This document shows, piece by piece, positions 36,261-45,156 of a stretch of DNA of 64,000 nucleotides. Below the pieces are notes generated by a model. It had not been told where the DNA came from, did not search any database, and saw only the letters and a list, made by a program, of their open reading frames with translations. The DNA comes from Gimesia sp. GTDB lineage: Bacteria; Planctomycetota; Planctomycetia; Planctomycetales; Planctomycetaceae. Positions within the stretch are counted from its first letter, which is position 1, and the number at the start of each line of letters is the position of its first letter. The stretch spans positions 124,001 to 188,000 of the forward strand of contig PAJV01000076.1 in the NCBI GenBank assembly GCA_002706765.1. Reading direction: 5' to 3'. Made by a program: the position numbers and the translations under genes.

Positions 36261-37658
36261 TTGAGTAATTCAGTCAATAAATTACGGGTCCTGTTTGTCG
36301 ACGATGAAGCGGCAATTCGGGAAGTCATGCGAATTGAGCTGCCACGCATGGGACATGATGTCACCATTTGTGAAGATGGCCAGTCGGCATTAACGGCATT
36401 AGATAAAATTACATTTGATGCAGCCATCGTTGATTTACGCATGCCTGGTTTGAGTGGCTGGGATGTGGTCGATCATATTAATAAGGTCTCTCCCGAGACC
36501 GAAGTGATTATCAGCACCGGGCACGGCAGTATCGACGAAGCCATTCAGGCGATCCGACGCGGCGCGTATGATTTCCTGCCCAAACCATGCAAGCTGATCG
36601 ATATTGCGACCGTGTTACAGAAAGTCGCTGATAAACGATCGCTGCAGAATAAAAATTATGCCCTGGAATCCCGGTTGAAAAGTGTGGAAGGGCCCTGCCA
36701 GATTGTGGGGGAAACTCCCCCGATGATGCGGGTCAAAAAGCTGATTGAAAAGATCGCGCCAACCGATTCCACAGCTCTGATACTGGGAGAAACCGGGACG
36801 GGTAAAGAACTGGTCGCACGACGGGTTCATGATTTAAGTACACGTGCTTCAATGCCCTTTGTCCCTGTCAACTGCGGAGCCCTGCCGGAAAACCTGGTGG
36901 AAAGTGAACTGTTTGGCCATCGCAAAGGTGCTTTTACAGGTGCCGATACACCACGTAAGGGTCTGATCGAGATCGCCAATGGCGGGACCCTCTTCCTGGA
37001 TGAACTGGGTGAGCTGGACAAAACCATGCAGGTGAAGCTGCTGCGTTTTCTGGAATCGGGAGAAGTCCGTCGTGTCGGTGACAGTGAAACGTTCCATGTC
37101 GATGTGCGAATCGTCTGTGCGACGAATCGCGATTTACAGGACATGGTTGCAGAGGGCAGCTTCCGCGAAGATCTTTATTTCCGTGTCAATACCTTTGAAA
37201 TCAATCTGCCTGCACTACGGGAACGCAAAGGGGATATTCCGGAAATCTCCCGTGTACTGTTGAAACGGCATCTGAAAAAAGATTCCATTCCCCAGGATAT
37301 CCTGGCACCGGAAACGGTTGAGATTCTGCAGGAATATGACTGGAAAGGGAATGTTCGTGAACTGGCCAACGCCTTGGAACATGCCGTGATTTTATGGGAC
37401 GGCGTTCAGATCCAGCCCGTCGATTTACCCTCCAATCTGACCCGGCATTCTTCGATTCCGATCTCCTCTGGTTCGACTGCCATTAACTGGACTGAAGGCA
37501 TGGAAGGAAAAACGTTGCGGGATATCGAAATGGAAGTGATCTACCATGTGCTCGACAAACATGATGGGGATAAGCCAAAATGTGCGTCAGAACTGGGGAT
37601 CGCTCTGAAAACGCTGTACAACAAACTGAATCAGTATCAGACCCGGGCCGCTGGTTGA
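36261..37658 (+). CDS. NtrC-family sigma-54-dependent response regulator
   Basis: The three-domain plan is complete. The receiver has the acidic pocket (VLFVDDEAAIRE) and phospho-Asp (DAAIVDLRMPGLSGWD). The AAA+ domain has Walker A (LGETGTGKELVARRVH), the sigma-54 contact loop GAFTGA (FGHRKGAFTGADTPRKG) and Walker B (GGTLFLDELGELDKTMQVKL). A Fis-type helix-turn-helix closes the protein (CASELGIALKTLYNKLNQYQ). TTG 36261, with AAGGAG six bases upstream, gives 465 residues; ATG 36213 adds 16 unlikely residues. It probably activates sigma-54 promoters in response to the kinase encoded before it, with flagellar genes as plausible targets. This intact activator contrasts with the degenerate one in the flagellar block. 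Confidence 0.93.
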   Translation: MSNSVNKLRVLFVDDEAAIREVMRIELPRMGHDVTICEDGQSALTALDKITFDAAIVDLRMPGLSGWDVVDHINKVSPETEVIISTGHGSIDEAIQAIRRGAYDFLPKPCKLIDIATVLQKVADKRSLQNKNYALESRLKSVEGPCQIVGETPPMMRVKKLIEKIAPTDSTALILGETGTGKELVARRVHDLSTRASMPFVPVNCGALPENLVESELFGHRKGAFTGADTPRKGLIEIANGGTLFLDELGELDKTMQVKLLRFLESGEVRRVGDSETFHVDVRIVCATNRDLQDMVAEGSFREDLYFRVNTFEINLPALRERKGDIPEISRVLLKRHLKKDSIPQDILAPETVEILQEYDWKGNVRELANALEHAVILWDGVQIQPVDLPSNLTRHSSIPISSGSTAINWTEGMEGKTLRDIEMEVIYHVLDKHDGDKPKCASELGIALKTLYNKLNQYQTRAAG

Positions 37659-37689
37659 TATCTGACTGTACTGCAAATTAAACGGGCAC

Positions 37690-37728
37690 AAAAAAATGCT
37701 CTGGCAGAAAATGCCAGAGCATTGATTT
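37690..37728. terminator. Bidirectional rho-independent terminator
   Basis: ATGCTCTGGCA (37696-37706) and TGCCAGAGCAT (37712-37722) form a perfect 11-bp stem with a GAAAA loop. An A tract precedes it (TTTTTT on the minus strand) and TGATTTTA follows it. It serves both the regulator gene and the convergent lexA. Confidence 0.85.
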
Positions 37729-37808
37729 TAATGCACTTCGAAAATCAATCTGTCTGCTTTCATCGGTTGCAGTCATGCTGCAGGTGATTCAAGCGAGACA
37801 GGACTGTT

Positions 37809-38411
<603 letters not shown>

Positions 38412-39041
38412 TACAAAGTACCCCATTTCTTAAAAAATAGAATAAACTGATCATATTCCTGAACATTCAGGAAAGTAAATTTGTCACCCAAAACGAAAGT
38501 GCTTTGGGATCCCCCGATGAAATGCAGAATCAGAATCAGGAAGGGTGAGGGTGTCTTCGTGTGATAATCACATAAAATTCTGATTTTGCATCTGTTCTCA
38601 GTTATAGTATACTGTCGTCTACACGGCAAGTATGACGAGTAAAACATAGTTAATTTTATTGAATCTGAAAAAATTATTTAGACAAATCAGGTCACTGAAA
38701 GTGATTGTAAGATTACTAAATAATTGAAGTTGTGATTATTTAATGTTGTTAAGTCGGGAGACGATGATTTTCTGAATATTTGTTTGAATGTTCATGGAAT
38801 TCTTTTGATTATACTCTACGAGAGTCTCCCGTTTTGAAAAGATGCCGAAAGAATAAATTTTAAAAATCTGTGAACCTGATGATTTAAATGTGCGTTTATG
38901 CGTGGAAGTCTGCTCCCGATCAACCTCAGTAGTTAGTTGTATAGTGAGCAGTCATTCTTAACTCACAAAAATGAAAAACTGGAAAGAAATTGAAGTAAAA
39001 ATGCTGCGCTGGGCCAGACAGGACCAGCCTGGAGAGGGCAG
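38412..39041. other. Divergent lexA / DUF1559 intergenic region
   Basis: These 630 bases hold the lexA promoter (minus strand -10 TATGAT at 38450-38455) and the palindrome described separately. The middle (38640-38900) is strongly AT-rich with no open gene. An 8-bp inverted repeat, CGGGAGAC at 38755-38762 and GTCTCCCG at 38824-38831, is of unknown meaning. The last 100 bases presumably drive the DUF1559 gene. Confidence 0.5.
38456..38473 (-). promoter_or_regulatory. Candidate LexA operator (18-bp palindrome)
   Basis: TTCCTGAACATTCAGGAA is a perfect 8-bp inverted repeat around CA, centred about 54 bases before the lexA ATG. On the minus strand it fills the spacer between a weak -35 and a TATGAT -10 (38450-38455), the place where a repressor would block RNA polymerase. 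That LexA binds it is inferred from position. Confidence 0.6.
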
Positions 39042-40094
39042 ATGGATCAAGCCACTGGCACATACAGGGAACCGGAGATACCGTTCCGAAACGGATTCAC
39101 TCTGATCGAGCTTCTGGTTGCATTGACGATCATAGGTTTGTTGATTGCATTGTTGCTTCCTGCGGTGCAGGCAGTCCGGGAGGCCGCCCGAAAAATGCAG
39201 TGTTCCAACAATCTGCATCAGATTGGAATTGCCCTGCAGGCTTATCACACATCACACGATGTACTCCCTTTTGGAGTGGGCGATGATCACGATGGCCCGA
39301 TTTCTTCGCTGGGTACCCTGGCGGATCGACGATTTTCGGCGCATGCGATGCTACTGCCTTATCTGGATCAGGCCGTGGTTTATCATCAGCTGAATTTCAA
39401 TGTGGCACCCTTTCATCCGTTTGTGAATGCAGCAGATGGGGATCAGGAGGAGCTGGAAACCCGGTTCAATGAAGTGATCAACGGTCCGGCCGCCCAAACC
39501 CGGCTGCCCGTCTTTATCTGTACCAGTGATCTGGACCGCCTGAAAAGCCGTTGGGGGCCCAACAACTATCGATCCTGTAACGGGAGTTCCTGGTCGGGCA
39601 GAGCGGGGAACGGGATGTTTGGACAGAACAGCAGTGTGCGGATGCGGGATGTGAAAGACGGACTTTCTCAGACGGCGATGTTCAGTGAGCATGTCAAAGG
39701 CAGCGGGGATGACACAGTGATCGATCCCCTGTCAGATTTATACAATCTACAGGGGGTCTGGACCGAAAGTCAGTTTTCTGAGGCGTGTGGAGGATTGACT
39801 CCTCAGGCAGCCGAAGCTTATCAGTATGATGTCGAATCGGGGCAGACCTGGCTGGCGGGAAATATGAACTGGACCCGTTATAACCACGTGCGTACGCCGA
39901 ATCGGACGAATTGTAAAAACGGACTGACCTGGGATGGGGTGATCTTGAATCCCTCCAGCTGGCACGGGCAGGGGGTGAATGTGTTGATGGGAGATGGGGT
40001 GGTCCGATTTGTGAATGAAAATATTAATACAGAGATCTGGCAGGCACTGGGAACGATCGCCGGAGGCGAAACGGAAACAGGAGCAGGTTTATGA
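39042..40094 (+). CDS. DUF1559 protein with prepilin-type leader
   Basis: This is a member of the DUF1559 family, highly expanded in planctomycetes. It carries a type-IV-prepilin-like leader (NGFTLIELLVALTIIGLLIA), processed by a prepilin peptidase such as the one encoded at 58.9 kb, then the family signature LLPAVQAVREAARKMQCSNN and LHQIGIALQAYH. The conserved C-terminal MGDGVVRFVNENI is present. The middle has Cys/Trp-containing loops expected of a pseudopilin-like surface protein. ATG 39042 follows GGAGAGGG. The next gene starts within its stop (ATGA), so the pair is translationally coupled. The cellular function of DUF1559 proteins is unknown. Confidence 0.92.
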   Translation: MDQATGTYREPEIPFRNGFTLIELLVALTIIGLLIALLLPAVQAVREAARKMQCSNNLHQIGIALQAYHTSHDVLPFGVGDDHDGPISSLGTLADRRFSAHAMLLPYLDQAVVYHQLNFNVAPFHPFVNAADGDQEELETRFNEVINGPAAQTRLPVFICTSDLDRLKSRWGPNNYRSCNGSSWSGRAGNGMFGQNSSVRMRDVKDGLSQTAMFSEHVKGSGDDTVIDPLSDLYNLQGVWTESQFSEACGGLTPQAAEAYQYDVESGQTWLAGNMNWTRYNHVRTPNRTNCKNGLTWDGVILNPSSWHGQGVNVLMGDGVVRFVNENINTEIWQALGTIAGGETETGAGL

Positions 40095-40951
40095 AGTTTC
40101 AATTTCATTCCGCAGTGATTCTCTCGGGAGCTGCCTGTCTGTTGCTGTTGATTTCTGGATCACTCCGGGCAGAGCAGGGGAGACGCGAGTTGCAATTCAA
40201 TTTCCTGGGAGAACAGTTTGATAATGAGCAACTGGTTCCACTGGGAATGGGAGTGGTCAGATTGATGGAACCGCGCAGGGATGGTCTGTTCTTCAACCTC
40301 CCGGCGGGGCACAAAATCTCGGTTTTGGGAATCAGCCCCCGGTTTCAGATCAGCGGCGATTTTGAAATCACCGCGACCTATGAAGTTCCTGCCTGGAAAA
40401 ATCCGCAATCAGGTTACGGTCTGGGGCCGAGTGTCTATTTAAGGATGCATGATGAAAACGAATCGGCTGCCATGATCGGTCGATTATTGCGTCCCGGAAA
40501 CAAGCATGTTTTCAGTACCACACTCTCGACCACTGTTGAGGGCAAACGCAACTATGACGTCAAACTGGTTGATGCGAAACAGAACTCAGGAAAACTGAAA
40601 CTGATCAGAACCGGGAAGCAGCTGAAATTTCTGATTTCTGACGGAACGGAAGACGAGTTCCGCGAGCTGCGGGAAGTGGAACTGGGAACAGCCGACGTCG
40701 ATCTGCTGCGACTGGGAGCGCAACAGAGTGATGCGGAGACTCCCGTCCAGGTTTTATGGAAAGACCTGTCGATTACTGCTGAATCGTTTCCCAATCACCC
40801 CGACTCGCTGGCGGTGGGAGAACGCCAGCATATTCCCACCTACCAGGCAGCGCCACAACCGCAGTCTATTTCGCTGATCTGGAGTCTGGTGGCGGGTATC
40901 GCTTTACTCTGCATTCTACTGGCTGTTTATGTGGTCAGAAAACGGGCCTGA
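40091..40951 (+). CDS. Membrane-anchored extracytoplasmic protein (DUF1583-like)
   Basis: This 286-residue protein has a signal peptide (AVILSGAACLLLLISGSLRA), a beta-rich domain of about 210 residues (ISPRFQISGDFEITATYEVP, LRMHDENESAAMIGRL, KLIRTGKQLKFLISDG) and a C-terminal membrane anchor (SLIWSLVAGIALLCILLAVY) with a KR-rich tail. The pattern resembles the DUF1583 domain described in Rhodopirellula-type planctomycetes and a jelly-roll/concanavalin-like fold; both are tentative. The ATG overlaps the stop of the DUF1559 gene, so the two products may work together at the cell surface. Confidence 0.65.
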   Translation: MKFQFHSAVILSGAACLLLLISGSLRAEQGRRELQFNFLGEQFDNEQLVPLGMGVVRLMEPRRDGLFFNLPAGHKISVLGISPRFQISGDFEITATYEVPAWKNPQSGYGLGPSVYLRMHDENESAAMIGRLLRPGNKHVFSTTLSTTVEGKRNYDVKLVDAKQNSGKLKLIRTGKQLKFLISDGTEDEFRELREVELGTADVDLLRLGAQQSDAETPVQVLWKDLSITAESFPNHPDSLAVGERQHIPTYQAAPQPQSISLIWSLVAGIALLCILLAVYVVRKRA

Positions 40952-41116
40952 CTCCTGGCGGTTCCCGCGCAGCGGAGTGCTGACAGTCGTAGTAATAAAA
41001 CCCGCCGGGACTGGCAACGATCCATCGAATCTGGTTAGACTGAATAGATTATATTCAATCTGGATTCCAGCTGGAATGACCTCTCAGATCGCATCAATGA
41101 AGAAAGCGGGGCTACA

Positions 41117-43342
41117 ATGATTCAGAATGACGACCAGTTTTCCATGGACCGCAGAACAGCGTTGCAGAATATCGGACTGGCTCTAATGTCCGCAGGAGTC
41201 ATTGGTTCTCCTGCAGGACTGGAGGCCCTGATCGCAGCGGACGCAGAAGCGGCTTTCAAAGACAGTCGGCTGGACGCATTGAAAGATCTGAATGGCTACT
41301 TCCCGTTTACACCCGCGGAAACGCCGGAAGCCTGGGAGCAACGGGCAGAGTATGTCAGACGACAGATTCAAGTCGCCGCCGGAGTCTGGCCGGAACCGGA
41401 AAATACCAAAATCAATGCTACGATTCATGGCAAAGTGGACCGGGATGAGTACACCGTTGAGAAAGTGTTTTTTGAAAGCTCTCCCGGTTTGTATGTCACC
41501 GGAAACCTGTATCGCCCGAAAGGGAAATCGGGACCGTTTCCGATGGTGCTTTCGCCGCATGGGCATTTTGCCGAGGGCCGCTTTTATGACAGTGGGGCAC
41601 AGAAGGTTCAGGCTGATATTAAAGCGGGAGCAGAAAAACACGAAGTGGGCGGACGCTATCCTCTGCAGGCACGTTGTGTCGAACTGGCGCGGATGGGGTG
41701 CATGGTCTTTCATTATGATATGCTGGGATACGCCGACGGCTTCTGTTTAAGCTATGATCTGATCCACCGGTTTGCGAAACAGCGTCCCGACATGTCGAGC
41801 GAAAAGAACTGGGGGCTGTTCAGCGCGCAGTCAGAGCTGCGGCTGATCAGCGCGCTGGGGCTGCAGACTTTGAACTCGATTCGTGCCCTGGACTGGGTCT
41901 GCTCACTTGCGGAAGTCGATCAGAAACGGATCGGGATCACCGGGGCCAGTGGAGGCGGGACTCAGACGTTTATTCTGGCCGCCATTGATCAGCGGATCAC
42001 CGCTGCATTTCCTGCGGTGATGGTGTCGACAGCGATGCAGGGGGGCTGTACCTGTGAGAACGCGACCTATCTTCGAATTGGTACGGGCAATATTGAGTTT
42101 GCCGCCTTGCTGGCACCACGGCCGCTGGGCATGACGGCTGCGGATGACTGGACGAAGGAAATTGAAAGCAAAGGTCTGCCCGAGCTCAAACAGCATTTCA
42201 AGATGCTGGGCGTGCCTGAGAATGTGATTGGAAAGTATTACCCGTTCCCCCACAATTATAATTATGTCAGTCGGACGATGATGTATGAGTTTTTCAATCA
42301 GCATTTTGAACTGGGACAGTCTTCCCCGATTGTGGAAGCCGATTTCAAGCCGCTCTCGCGTGAGGAATTAACCGTCTGGAACAAACAGTATCCGGCTCCT
42401 CCTGGCGATGTAGAATCGGAAATCAGAATTCTGCATACACTGGCAAAGAATAACGCAGCACAGATCGAACGATTGACGCCTCGGGACCAGAAGAGCCTGG
42501 CGGAATACCGTCGTGTAGTGGGAGGAGCCATTGCCGTGATGATCGGCCGCCCGCTGCCGGAAAAAGAGGATCTGGAACCGGAGATTGTTTCTGAAGAGTC
42601 CAGAACCGGTTATCGCCAGTATCATACCCTGATTAAAAACAAGCGGTTTGGAGAAGTGACACCGACCCTGTTCTTCCTGCCTGAGCAATGGAATCAGAAG
42701 GTGGTGATCTGGCTGGACGATCAGGGAAAAGCGGGATTATTCAAAGCGGATGGCAGCCTGAAATCACCGATCCAGCGACTCCTTGATTCCGGAACGGCAG
42801 TCGCGGGCATTGATGTATTATACCAGGGAGAATTCAGTAAACTGCAGGCAGCGCCAACGGAAATGCCTGTCGTGAAGAATCCCCGCGAATTTGCCGGGTA
42901 TACACTGGGCTATAATCATCCGATCTTTTCGAAGCAGATTCATGATATCCTGAATGTCCTGGCATTTTCGAAATATCACGATAGCCAGCCCCAATCGATT
43001 GCGCTGGCTGGTTTCGGTTTCTCCGGCGTGCGGGCAGCAGCCACTTGTGCGCATTGTCCCGAAGTTGTTCAGAAACTGGCAGTCGATACGGGGGGCTTCC
43101 ATTTTGCAGAGATCACTTCGATCCGGGACCTGCGTTTGTGGCCTGGTGCCGTCAAGTACGGCGATGTGGAGGGATTGTTGTCTCTGTGCCAGCCGGCTGC
43201 TCTCTGGTTCGCGGGGAAATCCAGTTCCATTCCCGAGCTGATTCAGTCGACATACAATGCGGCGGGCCAGTTGAATCAGGTGACTTTATACCATGAAACA
43301 GGGAAACGGGAAGCTGCTGCTGTCGAATGGCTGTTACAGTGA
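41117..43342 (+). CDS. Tat-exported alpha/beta-hydrolase (acetyl-xylan-esterase-like) with two hydrolase-like halves
   Basis: The 741-residue protein begins with a twin-arginine signal (DRRTALQNIGLALMSAG, R12-R13). The first half is an alpha/beta hydrolase like planctomycete acetylxylan esterase/AXE1-type enzymes: GLYVTGNLYRPKG, MVLSPHGHFAEGRF, VFHYDMLGYAD and the nucleophile elbow GITGASGGGTQ with Ser278. The second half (from about 500) again looks hydrolase-like, with PTLFFLPEQWNQKVVIWLDD and an elbow IALAGFGFSGVRAAA around Ser636. It would act outside the cytoplasm on carbohydrate esters, probably from algal polysaccharides; the substrate is inferred. The gene is preceded by 165 bases of non-coding DNA. 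Confidence 0.75.
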   Translation: MIQNDDQFSMDRRTALQNIGLALMSAGVIGSPAGLEALIAADAEAAFKDSRLDALKDLNGYFPFTPAETPEAWEQRAEYVRRQIQVAAGVWPEPENTKINATIHGKVDRDEYTVEKVFFESSPGLYVTGNLYRPKGKSGPFPMVLSPHGHFAEGRFYDSGAQKVQADIKAGAEKHEVGGRYPLQARCVELARMGCMVFHYDMLGYADGFCLSYDLIHRFAKQRPDMSSEKNWGLFSAQSELRLISALGLQTLNSIRALDWVCSLAEVDQKRIGITGASGGGTQTFILAAIDQRITAAFPAVMVSTAMQGGCTCENATYLRIGTGNIEFAALLAPRPLGMTAADDWTKEIESKGLPELKQHFKMLGVPENVIGKYYPFPHNYNYVSRTMMYEFFNQHFELGQSSPIVEADFKPLSREELTVWNKQYPAPPGDVESEIRILHTLAKNNAAQIERLTPRDQKSLAEYRRVVGGAIAVMIGRPLPEKEDLEPEIVSEESRTGYRQYHTLIKNKRFGEVTPTLFFLPEQWNQKVVIWLDDQGKAGLFKADGSLKSPIQRLLDSGTAVAGIDVLYQGEFSKLQAAPTEMPVVKNPREFAGYTLGYNHPIFSKQIHDILNVLAFSKYHDSQPQSIALAGFGFSGVRAAATCAHCPEVVQKLAVDTGGFHFAEITSIRDLRLWPGAVKYGDVEGLLSLCQPAALWFAGKSSSIPELIQSTYNAAGQLNQVTLYHETGKREAAAVEWLLQ

Positions 43343-43574
43343 GATTCAACAACTGGCAGCATCTTTTTTGAAAAGCCGAAAATGTGAATGCATTCCTGTG
43401 GGCTCTGATTATACTAAGGGAAATACTGTTTCTGGTGTGTTATCAGCAGATCACTGGCTGGAGCGCATCACATTGAACCAGAGTGTCTTTCAATCTGTTG
43501 TACTCGGTTCCAATGGTCCTGGAGACGCTACATTCAAACTGGACACGGCCAAATTCTTTTCCGGGGAATCTTCC

Positions 43575-45143
43575 ATGCTTGCGCACATTCATTCTCAGTC
43601 AAACTCTGTCGGCGGTCGTTCGACTGTTTGCTCCTGTCTGCTGTTAATCTGCGGGTTGCTGATGCTGGCAGCAATGCCTGCATTAGGTCTGGCGGCAGAG
43701 AAGCTGCCTTTAGAATACAGGTGGGAAAAAGGCCGGCAATATGCATATCGGGTGAAGATCGAAGTCAACATGGAAGATTATGCAGAGACAATGAGTGGGG
43801 TTGAACAGTATGATGTGACGGCCGCTGAGGGAAATTCTTTCTCGCTGCGTTGTTCCGGGAATTTGAATTCGGTGACCAAAAGCAAAAGCCGGCGTCCGTT
43901 CCTGCCCCCTATGCGAATGCACCGTCATCGCAGTCCTTTCGCCGGTCTGTCCGGCAGTATCGCGGGTGCGTTCGAACAACATACGCTCGAATTGAACCGT
44001 TATGGTGAGATCGATACCGTAAAAGGCTCATCGCTGCTGCCTCACCTGCTCGGCCACCTTTCGCAGATCAATCTGATTCCGCTTTCTCCTGAAGGTGAAC
44101 GCACCTGGTCAGAATCGGAGAAAAGCAGCATTTCTGTCATTTCTTCCTCGAATCGGATTCCTTCTCCGTTACGTGGCCCTGATATTGAAAAGACGATGGG
44201 AGCAAAAAAAACGTCGGAATATAAAATTTCAAAACAGGAAGGGGATCTGGTCACGATCAATGTCGAATATTCCTATCGTACGATATCGACGATTGATGAC
44301 AGTGGGCCGGAAGTCGAACTGACGGGGACTGGGCAGATTCAATTTGATCAGAAACAGGGATGCGTCAAGGATCTGTCCGTGAATTACAAACTCATTCAGC
44401 GTTCAGAAAACAGCACGCAGAAAATTCCCATCATGCTCACATCCACTTTACTGAATGCAGAAGAACTGAAAGAATACAAAGCAGACCAGGCTGCGTTAAT
44501 CGCGAAGCATTCAGCCGAGATGCAGAAACGTGAGGAAGCGGCCCGGTTCGAGATTCCGGAAAATATTGACGATGAACTGAAAACGATTCTCACAGAACTG
44601 TCGACGAGCAATCTGCTGAAACGCAAAGCAGCATTACAGAAACTGAGTCAGGTTAAACCAGCGGAGGGAAACAGAGATATCTCCGGAATTTTAATCGGGA
44701 TCCTGGAAAGCAAGGATATCACCGTTGTCCAGGATGCTTCGCGCGCTCTGGTTGTCTGGTCGACAAAAGAAGACATCCCCGCGATGACCGGGCTGCTAAA
44801 AGAAGTGAATATCCTGGGGCAGGAAAGCGTCATGGAAGCAATCCTGCAGCATAAAACCCCGGAAGGAGTCACAGCCGTGGCAGAACTCCTGAAAGAGCCG
44901 ATTAAAGCCCATAATGCTTCCAAAAAATTGATTGAGTACGGCAGTGGGGCTGAGGATGCCGTCTTGAAACAGCTGGATCCGGATCAGTTTATCGTGCTGG
45001 TAAATGTATTTCGAGTACTCAAAGAAATCGGCACAGAGAAGAGCCTGAAAAAAATTGAGGAAGTAAATCAGTCTACCAAAAATAATAACTTCCGATTTCA
45101 GGCGGCCTCCACTGTCAAAGCGATCGAAGCGCGTCTGAACTGA
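43575..45143 (+). CDS. Secreted HEAT-repeat protein
   Basis: The product of 522 residues has a signal peptide ending near LAAMPALGLAAEK, a beta-rich N-terminal domain (LPLEYRWEKGRQYAYRVKIE, then YSYRTISTIDDSGPEVELTG) and a helical C-terminal third with HEAT/ARM-type repeats (LKRKAALQKLSQVKPAEG, DISGILIGILESKDITVVQD, ASRALVVWSTKEDIPAMTGL). GGGGAA before ATG 43575 marks the start; the open frame runs back to 43293 inside the esterase gene but that part is not protein-like. Function is unknown; HEAT repeats bind proteins. It ends 13 bases before the convergent TPR lipoprotein gene. Confidence 0.75.
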   Translation: MLAHIHSQSNSVGGRSTVCSCLLLICGLLMLAAMPALGLAAEKLPLEYRWEKGRQYAYRVKIEVNMEDYAETMSGVEQYDVTAAEGNSFSLRCSGNLNSVTKSKSRRPFLPPMRMHRHRSPFAGLSGSIAGAFEQHTLELNRYGEIDTVKGSSLLPHLLGHLSQINLIPLSPEGERTWSESEKSSISVISSSNRIPSPLRGPDIEKTMGAKKTSEYKISKQEGDLVTINVEYSYRTISTIDDSGPEVELTGTGQIQFDQKQGCVKDLSVNYKLIQRSENSTQKIPIMLTSTLLNAEELKEYKADQAALIAKHSAEMQKREEAARFEIPENIDDELKTILTELSTSNLLKRKAALQKLSQVKPAEGNRDISGILIGILESKDITVVQDASRALVVWSTKEDIPAMTGLLKEVNILGQESVMEAILQHKTPEGVTAVAELLKEPIKAHNASKKLIEYGSGAEDAVLKQLDPDQFIVLVNVFRVLKEIGTEKSLKKIEEVNQSTKNNNFRFQAASTVKAIEARLN

Positions 45144-45156
45144 TTCTTTCAGGGGA

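Noticed and set aside
38755-38831. 8-bp inverted repeat CGGGAGAC / GTCTCCCG with a 61-bp spacing
   Set aside because: Short stem with long spacing in an AT-rich region; likely chance, no adjacent mobile-element features.
43293-43574. N-terminal extension of the HEAT-repeat protein
   Set aside because: It overlaps the esterase 3' end, lacks a ribosome site and would bury the signal peptide behind 94 residues.
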